Assembly (NCBI RefSeq): GCF_000204055.1 | Contig: NW_006768780.1 | Location: 1,303,752-1,344,189 of the forward strand | Direction: 5' to 3' | DNA: 40,438 nucleotides | DNA from: Melampsora larici-populina 98AG31 | Taxonomy: Eukaryota; Basidiomycota; Pucciniomycetes; Pucciniales; Melampsoraceae | Shown: positions 21,096 to 32,051 of the stretch, in pieces | How the letters are laid out: the number at the start of each line of letters is the position of its first letter | How positions within the stretch are numbered: position 1 is the first letter of the stretch | Notes under the pieces: model-generated | Databases searched by the model: none | Seen by the model: the letters and a program-made list of their open reading frames with translations, nothing else | What the model was told of the DNA's origin: nothing | Program-made: the position numbers and the translations under genes

Positions 21096-21715
21096 TCTCT
21101 AGACTTTCTTAAACGATCACCATCATTGACCACTGACCTTCACAGCCTTTACTATTAATCACATCTCCATTGAGGTTTTTTGTTTTCCTCTACATTGTTG
21201 ATCAAACCCAAGCCACACCTTCACAATCCGCTTTAAAACACATCAGCTATATACTTTCACTTCTCTGGGAGACAATCTACTAGCCCCTCCATTCCTGACA
21301 CAACTTGAATTCCTTCGAGCTTCAAAAGCAGCCATACAAATCACTAGTTCGTAATCCAACCCTTCCAGAATCACGGTGAGCCATCACAATTCACACTGTT
21401 TGAACCTTCAAATCTAAGTAGTTTATATGTGGCGCAAAGTTTCCTGATCATTACTCCGTTATTAGAAAAGTCGCCTTAGTCAACAGTGATCCTTGATCGA
21501 CCTCTAGATACCATTCCTTCCTGCCACACTAACTCCGTCTTATACTTACACTCCACATCAAGACACAGTGTATGCATCCATATTCTGATCAAATTCTTTG
21601 CTTTCATGAGTGATTAGGAAAATCAAGAATCCAAGCCTGACCGTCTCTTTCTGCCTCTTGATTCTATTCTTGACACCAGCTTTTCACTCTACAACCCAAG
21701 TCAACATAAATCAAG

Positions 21716-21904
21716 ATGCAATTTACCAGCGGACCCCTTCTCCAATTCGCTCTTGCCCTATGTGTGCTTGTTGCGATTTGCTCGACTGCACCCACTACTA
21801 CTATCTCGACGCAGGACAGCTCAAATCTACTTAAACGAAAGCTGGATACCAAATCGCCGAAGAAGAAAGTGGCATCCCAGTTCTTTCGAGCGGCCCCAAT
21901 CTGA
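21716..21904 (+). CDS. Small secreted peptide precursor 2 (62 aa, Kex2-type site)
   Basis: The signal peptide MQFTSGPLLQFALALCVLVA ends with a likely cleavage after STA (23-25). A Thr/Ser-rich linker (PTTTISTQDSSNL) leads to LKR (39-41) and a 21-residue C-terminus KLDTKSPKKKVASQ + FFRAAPI. The dibasic KR suggests Kex2 processing to a basic secreted peptide. It is paralogous to the 59-aa gene at 11386, sharing the KR site, KKxVxxQ, A-x-PI and CCCAATCTGAGA over the stop. A probable 83-bp intron (21941-22023, GTGAGA...GCAG) lies 36 nt after the stop, as in the paralog. No cysteines are in the mature part, so it is unlike typical Cys-rich effectors. Receptor or target unknown. Confidence 0.68.
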   Translation: MQFTSGPLLQFALALCVLVAICSTAPTTTISTQDSSNLLKRKLDTKSPKKKVASQFFRAAPI

Positions 21905-22023
21905 GACTTTCTTGAGCTGGTAGTGCAGTCCGGAAATACAGTGAGATACATTTCATACCAATACCATTCTAGCTTTCTCGTCACATAGCTCACCATTTAT
22001 GACTTTTCTTTCCTGTGTGGCAG

Positions 22024-24338
22024 TGAGACTCGCGCAACCTTCTCCTCCCACATCTTTCCTCGTACCTTTGATCTCTTTGGCATGAAAGTAGTGAAGACCT
22101 ATCACTAGATTTCAATCAAGCTTCTCAATAGTTGATTTCGAAAGCTTATCCGAATCTAACCATTATCCATAATCTCTATCCTCTAGTTTTCACAAACCAA
22201 ACTTAATTTGATTTCTTCTTCTTCACTTACCTTCATCTGATCCTAGTTTTTTTTCTTAAAATCCTTTACAATCACTCTGACTCTTCGAACAACAAAAAAC
22301 CCAAAAAACACTATCAAATACACTTTCTCTGATAAACAAGATAGCTAGGTGGATTGAAGACACTCTCTTTACCTGTCTGTACAATTATCCATCCTCTCAA
22401 ACCCTTGTCTCATTCTCTTTTGTAGTACTCTCTGTTTGTCTAAATAAGTAGTGATCAACTTTTGAAATTCCTCCTCAGGGGGCCTTTCGTACTACTACTG
22501 TTGACCTCTTCAATTCTGCCTATACAGAATTCTCTGACAGCCAGAGTATCTTTAGATTCTTTAACCTATCAATTGTTTTCCATTTTACTCTAGTAAAGAC
22601 ACTGTTATCCAAGGACATGAAATCAGTTTGAAAGCCAGCAATAAGTTCCTATTGACACTTCCTAAATAGAACTCAGGTGTACGCGGCGCCCTTTCGTCTA
22701 AGCTTGAGAGATAACTTTGAGTAGCCCGCATGATTGGCAGGTATGAAGTACCTCTTGAATGATAAACATTGGACTTTTTCTTTTTGTAAATCAGCTGGTT
22801 TTCATTGACATTTTACCGTATACGACGGATGAGATGAGAAAAGACACAAAAACTAGTAATAGTATTCCATACATCACAATCATCAAATTTCTAGTTTTAC
22901 CCAACAAATCTTCAACTAAATTAACTCACTTTGATCATAAACCAATCACACTTCATTGTCTGTTCTCAAACAAATCAGTCAAGATCTTTTAGAATGTATA
23001 TCAAAGTACTTGATTCATGAAGACAAAGATTCTCATTTGCATTTTGAGACTTTTGCAGTATATATGACTTTTTTTGTGAGATGTGCATTCCAACTGAGCA
23101 CAATTTTGGTGGTATAATCCCAAACTTACTGAAGGACATATTGAACCTTTGACAGGTGACCAGTTTTACTGATCACTTCTTCAAGAAACAAGAAAGGCAT
23201 CTAGAGGACTTTTCACCTGCATGTTTAAGATAGGTAAGATCCCAAACAGGGTACATAGTCAATGGTGAATTATTCTCATCTGCCTGCTACACAATGCCTG
23301 TGTAATTCAAGCTTATGCATTCCACTGAGGAAATACGTGTGGTTGTCAGTGACCTGATTAATATTTTTTTTATCTTTGCTTGACTCTGACTTGAGCTTCA
23401 ACTTCATTCAATTCTAAGGCTTATTCCATTATGTATCAAATATAAGGGAGGGCGAGCCCGCCTAAGGTCTAGTTTGCATAAATTGTGATCATTCAATCAA
23501 TGCATTTCAGTTTACCCAAAAATTTCTTTTTCCTTACATATCATCCAAATCTCTTCCTATCTTTGACCAAACTAATTTCTTCCACCTCTACAAGCTTTTT
23601 ATCCAACTAAAGAAACGAGTTTATCCATATAAATCCAATTCAACAAGCAAACCCCTTACTTTTCAAGTATTCTCTCTCTTTCTTTATCTTCAAGGGTCTT
23701 TTTCTTCTCTCATTCAAATGTTTTTTTTTTATTTGATTTTTCTTTCATTCATTCCTTCAACCTTCATCAACAAAAAGAAACCTCAATCAAAATCAATCAA
23801 ACCTCAAACAAAACCAAAAAGCAAAAAGCAAAAACCTAAAGAGAAAAACCAGAAAGACAGAAAAAAAAAACAGAAAAATATAGATTCAAATCGATTTCTT
23901 TTCTTTTCTCAAAAAAAAAATCAAATCCAAACCCATTTTTTTCTTCACAGTAGTGCAAACTATATATTTATAAAAACCAAAAAAAAAAACCGCTACTACA
24001 AAAGGTTTCTTCCCCAAGTCTTCTTGTTTCATATTCATTCTTCTTTCATCTAAAATTCTCCACAAGATGCACACCCCCAAAGGAAAGAAAGAAACATGAA
24101 AAAAAAGTAATAGAAAAAGAAGTAATAGAAAAAAAAGATAGAGAGAGAGGAAAAAAAAACGATAAATCCAGCAAAGAAATAGAGGAGAAAAGACCAGGGA
24201 TTGACATGAACCATCTCAAAAAGAGAAAAAAAAAAACCTCAAGCACAAAACAAGTAAACATGAACCAAAAAAAATGGCAGAAGAAGAAGAACTAAGAACA
24301 AATTTAAAAAAAAACAAAAAACAAAACACCATTAAATT
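22024..24338. other. Intergenic, low-complexity right part
   Basis: No gene is seen. From about 23700 to 24330 the plus strand is A-rich (poly-A and GAAAAA runs). This is the 3' flank of the minus-strand RGS gene; frames here are lysine repeats and not credible. Confidence 0.5.
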
Positions 24339-26497
24339 TCAGGAAGGAGAAAGAGGCATAGAAGAAACTTGTAAATCAGGTTTAGGAGAAGTAGTCGAAT
24401 GAATAGATTTCAACGATTTATTTTCATTTCCTTCTCCATTATTATTAGTGGTAGTAGTAGTAGTACTACTGGGTTGTTGTGATGCTAAAAGTTCTAAAAA
24501 CCTTTCGGTTCTAACAAACTTTGGTACTTGATCTGTTGCCATTAATCTAAAGAAACAAAAAACCAAAATCAAAAACCAGATTAGAAAGAGATTTTTGAAT
24601 CCTTGAGATCTCAAATAGAAATAAAGAGATACTTACCGATAGATATGATCAGCAATTCTCTCGTAATGTCGTAAGAGAGCTTGAACTTGAGTAGCTCGAA
24701 GTGCTGGCATAGCCACATCCGGATTAGGTGTCAAGTTTCCTTTCACTTCATCTACAGCTTTAGCCATATAACTAATCACATCTCCTCTTAAACCATGATC
24801 GATATTCAATTCAGATGGTGATCCAGGTGCAAGATAAGTATTAAAGATCAATAAGGCTGTTGAGACTAATTTCTCTTGATGTTGTTCCATGGCTGAGGTA
24901 GCCGACGATTTCTTCTTTGATTGTCCCACTCCTACCGCTGTAGAAGAGGTGGCAAACCTTCTTCTAAACTCTTGTACATCAATCCAGTAATGTAAATTCT
25001 CTTCACAGATATGCGATCGTAGAAAGTCTCGGAATAAAGATCTAAGAGCTGGTTCATCCAAGATAGCCTTGAGTCTTGCTGTGGAACTAGTCGCATCCTT
25101 GACCCAACTCGAACCTTCCGATGGGTCTGGATGTAAGATATCTCGCAAGACTTGTCTACCTCTTGCTTGACTCTCAGCTACGATAGCTAAACTGGTGGCT
25201 TGGACAGATGGTGAAGGTCTAGGAGGAGGATTGACAGGCTCGAGGGAATGAGTCGATGAAGTGTCTCCTGCTTCTTCTCGTTTCGATCCTTCGCTTTCCG
25301 AGCCACTCAACCTCCTTCCTTCATCAGTGATCCGATAAATCACCTTGGATCCATATCGGAAATCACCCTCTAGACTAGCCGAACCACGTGGTTCATTCAT
25401 CGGAGCTCGTACAATCACTTGTGCTACCTTATCACCACCTTTGGATCGATCGATATGAAGAGTGATGAGACCATATCGAACAAAGTGAGCCAACAGCTCA
25501 GCAGCCTCTTCACGTCCACAACACGTTGAAAAATCGACGAGCCAATCGATCGCACCGGTAGAAGAAAAGACGTGTTTGATAAGCAAAGAGTTACCAGTCG
25601 CAGATCTTTCTCGGATATCTTGTAATTCGATTCCCGAACTTCGATCATAGTTATCAGGCAAACGAGCGTTATCCATAAATGCCTTTGCCGTATTACCACG
25701 TTGGACATCAGTGGGTTCGACCACATAATTAGGTTGACGACCACCAGAGAATCGTTTAAAGACCACATGAATCACATTAGGAGTGATATGAATCTCATCG
25801 TCCGTTGGACGTCTTTCGAGATGTAATAACTTCATACAGATCGGTTGACTAGTAAAGACTCGAACCAAATGATCTGCATGGATTCCATTCTTGGTGATAA
25901 ATCGTTCAAGAACATGTAGTCCTTTAGGAGTGATTTGATAGATTCCACGTTCTTTGAAAGTCGGATTGAGTGGATCTGCAGCATTTTCAATCAATCTAGC
26001 ATCCATGAAATGTTGACAGATGCCTTTTGCGATTTCACGATTCATCGAAAAGGTCGTAGTGGTCGTAGTCGTGACGATTCGAGACGGATCATTAGGATCA
26101 GTAGAACGATTCGATTGAGAGAATCGTAAGGAAGCTAGATTGGCAGCTGCATCATCAGTGGTGAATGAGTTAGGATAAGATCGAAAGAAACGAGTGTTGG
26201 TGGATAATTGTAGAGAGGCGACCAAGGTTGCAAAGAGGTCATGTGTATCCTATGAAAGTGTTGAAGAGGATGAAAAGTAAAGTAAGTGATTTGATTGAAT
26301 TGGGATTAATTAGATGAGGTCAAGAGAAAGAAAGCTCAAGAAAGAAAGAAAGTCAATAAACCAACCTTAACAAATGGATTTCCACGTTTACCAGTCTTTA
26401 AGATATGAGAAGTAGACTGTTGACGAGATCTTGGATCAGTTAGATTGTCCATTCCTGTGGCTGAATTGTTAATCGATCGATTTGAGAATGCAGGCAT
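24339..26497 (-). CDS. Regulator of G-protein signalling, DEP-DEP-RGS (FlbA/Sst2/Crg1 family), about 650 aa
   Basis: Exons are about 26365-26497, 24637-26249 and 24339-24546. Intron 2 (90 bp, GTAAGT...TTTAG) joins HIY-RLMATDQVPKF. The first exon ends NPFVK and joins DTHDLFATLVASLQLS. Its donor GTTGGT is atypical, and the exon boundary may be off by a base. The N-terminal fungal DEP repeat includes FSQSNRSTDPNDPSRIV and TTTTFSMNREIAKGICQHFM. A second DEP lies near 265-355 (GAIDWLVDFSTCCGREEAAE), and a C-terminal RGS box near 437-600 (LRSLFRDFLRSHICEENLHY, then WIDVQEF). Such proteins accelerate GTP hydrolysis on G-alpha and dampen nutrient or pheromone signalling, with DEP domains tethering them to receptors. 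The ATG at 26497 fits the family's N-terminus. Confidence 0.9.
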
Positions 26498-26518
26498 TAA
26501 CTAAACAACTAGCACAGA

Positions 26519-26640
26519 GACAGAGAGAGAGGGAGTGTGTGTGTGTGTTTGTGGAAAAGAGAGATAGAGATAGAGAAGGAGAGAAAGTTTAAGAAAGAAA
26601 GAAAGGGAGCCGAAAGCGGAAAGCGGAAAGAGTTAGAAAA
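26519..26640. repeat. (GA)n/(GT)n microsatellite in the RGS 5' leader
   Basis: AGAGAGAGAGGG, GTGTGTGTGTGTTTGTG and purine-rich GAAAG runs just upstream of the RGS start codon (T/C-rich on the transcribed sense). A minus-strand donor AAAG|GTAAGTACATAT near 27112 may mark a 5'-UTR intron of this gene. Confidence 0.55.
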
Positions 26641-28440
26641 GGGACTTAAAAACTTAATAAAATAAAATAAAATAATAAAATAATAAATTATCCTGTAAAT
26701 TTCAAATTGGAATACAACTTTTTCCCTTTTGGTGTATTTCAGAATTCAAACTGTTTATATGTACTCAAATCAAAATCAGATTCGATTTGGTGAAAAAATC
26801 AACTTTCAAAGAGTTTTTGAAAAGTTTATGAAATTGAATTTGAAGTTTTTCAATCGACTTGAAATTTATATGACAAGTTATGGTAAGAGATCGACTGTCT
26901 GGAAATCGATCAAAAACTTTAAAAGAAAGAAATGATTGATTTGAGAATATAAAATGGTCAAGTTCTTGGGTTAATAAAAGTCAAAAGTGAAAAAATTAAA
27001 ATCAAAACCTCATCAATTTCACCAATTTTAAATCCAATTGATTTTCCAAAGTAATTTTATGTAAAAAAAATTAGAGAAGAAGAAGAAGAAGGATATGATA
27101 TATGTACTTACCTTTCAGAGAACAAGTGAACATCAAACATACAAAAATTGAACAAGTTGACTACAATTCATTTGATATCACATCAGGATATCAAAGTTTA
27201 AAAAGTCAAGAAAGTCAATCAAACTTCCTCAACAGCTGTCAACTCTCAATCAGATCCTTACAAAACAATCTCACACTCTTAATGATGGAAGAAAGCAAAA
27301 ACTGACCTCCGAGAGTTTGGTCATACTCAGAAGTTTAGAACACGCCAAGCACCATCAAATTGTTGATCAAAAAGTACTTAGCAGATCTTCACCAAAGCAG
27401 ATGATCTACTGACAGCATCATTGAAAATTGAATCAAGGAGCATCATGATTCCATGAAACGTTTGAGATTTTTGACTTGTTAAAGCATCATCTCCCTCATT
27501 TGGTAAATTTCTCAACATCAAATCACTCATGATGGCACTTCTATAGACTTGGCAACGATGAGATTGATGTTGTGAAGACTTCTCATCACTAATTTCATGC
27601 AACTATTCTGTTGATTTGTTCATCTCATGTCTTGAGTCAGAAGTTTGATTAATCTTCTAGTTTACACGGCGGCATGTGTGTATCATGTTTCTCAATTCAA
27701 AAAAAAATTCATCAAGGTGATCGAGTCATGGTATGAGAGCCTCCCTCCCAAATTGAGCTTTTTTATACAAGTCACATGTGAGTTTGAAGTTGAAATGCAT
27801 CTTATTTTTCTTTGATTTTGGCACTTGCTCAATTTGAAGGTTGAAAAGTTTAAACCCATGATTTTCCCTATGCAAGAGAAAACTCATGAGCCAACACTAG
27901 AGAAAAGATTCAGTGTTGTTTGATGCTAATCTATGATAGTCTTTGAGAGTTTATAACTTTTACACCTGATCCTCAAAATGTTGTACATTCTACACACTCA
28001 GAGTTATTCTTTTCTGGTGTTAAAAGTATTTTTACAACCAGGTCAATTTCTTTTGTATGAATGAAGACAACCAGACATTTGAGCACTTCTTCCAATAGCT
28101 TTCTGTGATCAGTTTGTGAAACACAGCAGACCCAGGACCAAGTACCCTAGACCATGTAGACTTAGTGGCCTAAAGACCTGCAAGAAAGGACAGCTTTTAA
28201 GCCAGGGTAAATGCAACAAGTGTACTTTTGACATGATCATTGAGGGCTATTGTAAGGGTGTACTCCTCATTTTGTTGACCATACAACTTGGACCAGCTAC
28301 ATTCAGCTACCCACCAGAAGTTGAACAGAAACAACCAAGGAATAGGATATGATCAAATGGAGTCAAGTGTGATATCATAAAATCATCAATTCTTCAATGT
28401 TATGAAAAAATGTTGCGCATCATCAACAATATAAACCCAG
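26641..28440. other. Intergenic, no gene seen
   Basis: AT-rich promoter side of the RGS gene, then repeat-like sequence. A short plus-strand frame near 28116-28352 contains CKKGQLLSQGKCNKCTF but has no signal or recognisable fold and is not called. Confidence 0.4.
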
Positions 28441-28489
28441 CTAGCTCCTTGGAATGAGACATAGTCTTACCAAGATGGCAACAGCTACC

Positions 28490-30105
28490 CTACTGTAACA
28501 GTACGGCACGGTACCGTAGCTGGGCTGCACAGTACCGTACCAATAGTCCTACTACCAGTACCTCCTGACAGGTATGGTACTGAGATGGCTGTGAAGGTGG
28601 TGGGCAAGGATTTGACAGAGAGAGGCGCGCCCAGGCGCAGAAGCCATAGTCTGGGATGCACCCGAATAGCAGGGGGCGTGTGGTCACGCCTTTGGAGCAA
28701 AAAAAAAACATGAAAACCATGAAAAAATCTTCTCAAAAACAGCAATCAAGGCTGTGATGAAGCTCAAACACAAAAAGGGATGAGAGAAAAGCTGTTTCAA
28801 GTCAGGATGACTACACTTTCAAGATAAAAACCACAGAATATTTTTGTTCAAGAACTATTTTAAGGGTCTTGCAACTCAGATGAGAAATTGATAGAAGAAA
28901 TATCTTGAGTTGGGCTCATCTGTAGGGCTTTCTCCAGATTGAAAGTTACACAGACCAAAAATGACAATGTAATAGGCTTCCTCTAGTCCAAGATTATGCC
29001 CGAGAAGACCTTCTATGCTTCAGATTATCCAAGTCTTGCATATGGACACACCACCCCCTGTTTCCAGAAATATTTGGTGTGCCTGGTGTGCCTGGGCAGG
29101 CGCACCTTTTGACATGCCAAACACGCTGCACCCACCACTTGACTGTGAAGGCCATTTTTTCCACAGGTACTGTACTGATTATTGTACCTGATTGCTGGAT
29201 ATGGTGGTACTGCCAAGGGGTAGTACTTGAATATTTTGTATTGTACTGTACTGTACCTCCATCTTGGAAGGTACTTCAAGGTACTTTATCATCTCTGATC
29301 AAGGTTAAATAGTAACCCTTTATTGAGCTACTCTCATTCATGCACCACCTCAAAACGACCATCAAAAAACCTATACAAAGATAGCATACACATCTGGACA
29401 CAATTGTAAGTTATATCCACCTCTTTCTGTCACCTTAAGTGCCTTGTGTCTTGTTTTCACTAACCCATTTGTTCAATCTGATTGATTCAGCTCTATAAAC
29501 AATGGTCATGCCAGTAGCCAAGTGGATGAATCTCCTTTTTTTGTCTATCTTTCTTATTCTTTTCCATCTTATTTTTATCCTATTTCTCATTATATTTCTT
29601 ACCTTTTTTGCTGGCAATTTGGATTATCAATCAATTTTTGGTTAGATATAATAAGGTACCGGATGCAGTACGGTTACAATACTGTAAAGTGCCTGACCAG
29701 GTATGGCACTGCCTGCATAGTTGCCTTGACAACAAATATCCAAGGAGTCCTCAGATGCCCTCCACAAGGAAAAGGGCACCCAAGGAATACCTCCAAGGAA
29801 AACTTTGGCCGTTTCTGTTGCCTCAGATTGGATCCTCTGTGGGAGCTTCCCTCCAAGTCAAAATCCAAGAAATCCTTGGATTTTGGCATCCAAGCCAAAT
29901 ATGCTGGCTGTGTGGCACAGTATTGTACCTGGCCTGTAGACTGGGTATGGTACTGCTGCCTGAGTCATAGGATAATCTCTGCCTCTAGATACAGTACAGG
30001 CTACCGTATCTGCTTCTTGGCACAGTACAGTACTGTGTTTAGCAGTACCATCAATTCAGATACAATACTGGTATCACAGGTACAGTAACAGTACCATATC
30101 TTTTT
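28490..30105. repeat. GTAC-rich repeat clusters
   Basis: Dense runs of GTAC-containing words (GTACGG, GGTACCGTA, AGTACCGTACC, GTACTGTACTGTACC, AGTACAGTACTG) occur at about 28495-28580, 29165-29290, 29650-29720 and 29915-30105. Less repetitive DNA separates them. The palindromic core GTAC is strongly over-represented. CTACTGTAACAGTACGG near the left end resembles the complement of GGTACAGTAACAGTACC near the right end, so the whole might be one old element. No coding capacity seen. Confidence 0.6.
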
Positions 30106-31041
30106 CTGTGTTGGTCTTACAAGCTTACCACACAGGTGGATGCTAGCACCAGGGGTAAATTTTATCTAAGATTCACTATCTAGCACTTCTCACATCTTCC
30201 CTTGTGATGCAACCTTGTCAATTTACAAGAGCATCAAGTGCTGCTTTGGCTAGAGCCTAAATACTGCACTGATCAAAGGTATTTAAAATTTGTGGAGTAT
30301 GTCTCACATTTCTCATAAGAAGGGTCCATTTGAAGCATCATACACCAAAAGAAAGATGCACCAGGAGAGAGTTGACTGTATTCACTAATGTGATACCTAG
30401 CCGCAGCAGATTGAGTGTTCAATTAAAGTCGGCATGCATGCTTCTAAGTTCTTGAGAGAATTTGATACTATGTTTATGAATCTCAAGCTTCAGGGAAGTT
30501 GAGGCTTTTGCCTTTGATCATAATTTTTGCTTTGATGACCAAGAATTGTATGCCAGGAATCTGTTGATCCATAGATTTTGGAACCCGCTATACATCTTCA
30601 TGCATTCTTGTTGTAGTAAAAGCCAAGTCCACTATATCTGGTGACCATTCAATTTCCCCCACTCTTTGCAGAGGTTCATTTTTGATCTTGCCCCTTCCCA
30701 GAGGAGGCAGTGCATGTCTAATGCAGTAAGTAATGTGGAAACAACACAAGAAGTACAATACAGATGCACCTCCTCCAAATCCTGCTGCTGAGTCCAAACA
30801 CAGGGATCATATCAACTGATTTATAGGTGCTTCTGGATCTACCAGTGGGAATGAAGTCAGTTCCAAGGCCAGATTTTGCACACATGTCACAAACATGGGC
30901 TGTTTTGTGTATAGGCCATTTTTTAGAGAATGACACACCTTGCATGCATATGTTGTTAGAAAACAAAAAGGCTCCCAGACACATCCCAGACACACCTGAG
31001 ATTATTTTACATCCCAAACCTGCAATTCAGGATGGTAGGTG
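30106..31041. other. Intergenic, no gene seen
   Basis: Short frames only, nothing recognisable. It ends at the target duplication of the element starting at 31042. Confidence 0.4.
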
Positions 31042-31425
31042 CAACCCTGTGCCAGCAACGCAACGCGCCGCAGCACACATGTTTTTTGATGTGTTGCTCC
31101 GCAACACGCAACACCAACAAGCAGCAGACACTGCGTTGCGGGAAGTACCGCAACAACAAAAGTCAAGGCTAGGCTGCGTGGCGCCTCAACAGTTGCGCAA
31201 CGCAACAGGCGCAACAGCGCCAAAAAAATGTCAATTTGTAAGTTTTTGGGGACAGCAACACAACAAATGTTGTTGCGGCCCAAAAAAAACACTAATCTGA
31301 GCGATCTTGTTGCGCTGCGGGTCAGGCCGCAACCTGAAAATTGATTCTACGGTGCGGTGCGGTCAGAAAAACCGCAACGCAACCGCAGCGCAGCACGCAA
31401 CACCTGCGGTGCTGGCCCAGGGTTG
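31042..31425. mobile_element. GCAAC-rich MITE (384 bp), hAT-like duplication
   Basis: The ends CAACCCTGTGCCAGCA (31042-31057) and, inverted, CAACCCTGGGCCAGCA (31410-31425) match at 15 of 16. GTAGGTG occurs directly on both sides (31035-31041, 31426-31432). It becomes an 8-bp GGTAGGTG if the terminal G is shared. The interior is strikingly GC-rich and packed with GCAAC/GTTGC words in both orientations (for example GCAACGCAAC, GCGTTGCGG, TTGCGCAACGCAAC). The flanks are AT-rich. No gene. Confidence 0.72.
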
Positions 31426-31432
31426 GTAGGTG

Positions 31433-32051
31433 TAGGAAGTTTCACAGGCCAAATTTTGAAAACATCAATTTCATAAAGAGTGTATTTAGTGGTAAACACA
31501 AGAAGCATAAATCCTAATAGAAAAATTGCTTAATATAGACACTGGTGGCATAAGAAAGAGGGAAAAAAGTACAAGAGTTTTGACTTTGGATCTTTGATTT
31601 AACATTTCTGTCAAGAAGACTACTGAAATCCATCAATCAAACAGGTCCCTCCCTGTGGACAACTCCAAATATTTAAAGGAAAGAAACTTGATGTGTAGAA
31701 TACATGAAATTTTTAGACCAAAGTTTGAAGACAAACTCATCCGGACACAACCTCTTTGATTTTGAGGTTTCCTGAGAAGCAACAGGGGACAATTCAAATA
31801 GGTAAAAGTGAAAAGGTAAGTCTTCAATTATATCAATTACATTGTGTATTGATTTCATCCTCTGCCATAAACATTCTCCACTTCTGGATATTGTTATGAG
31901 CCCTGAATGGGGATTATGCTTGTATGCTAGTATTGAGATCTCACTCTATCTGAGACTTGTCAAGTGAGAGTTTTCACATCCTTCTGCTGCAATCTCATTA
32001 TAGTACCAAGCCACCTTTCACCAAGTCCTTTGATCCCATCCACAAAAGTTT
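31433..32051. other. Intergenic, no gene seen
   Basis: AT-rich 3' flank of the minus-strand gene ending at 32052. Nothing recognisable. Confidence 0.45.

Noticed and set aside
21664..21996. 110-aa minus-strand frame overlapping peptide gene 2
   Set aside because: Antisense shadow. The plus strand has a signal peptide, a paralog and conserved flanks.
23718..24053. 111-aa plus-strand frame rich in Lys
   Set aside because: Poly-A and simple-sequence translation in the 3' flank of the RGS gene.
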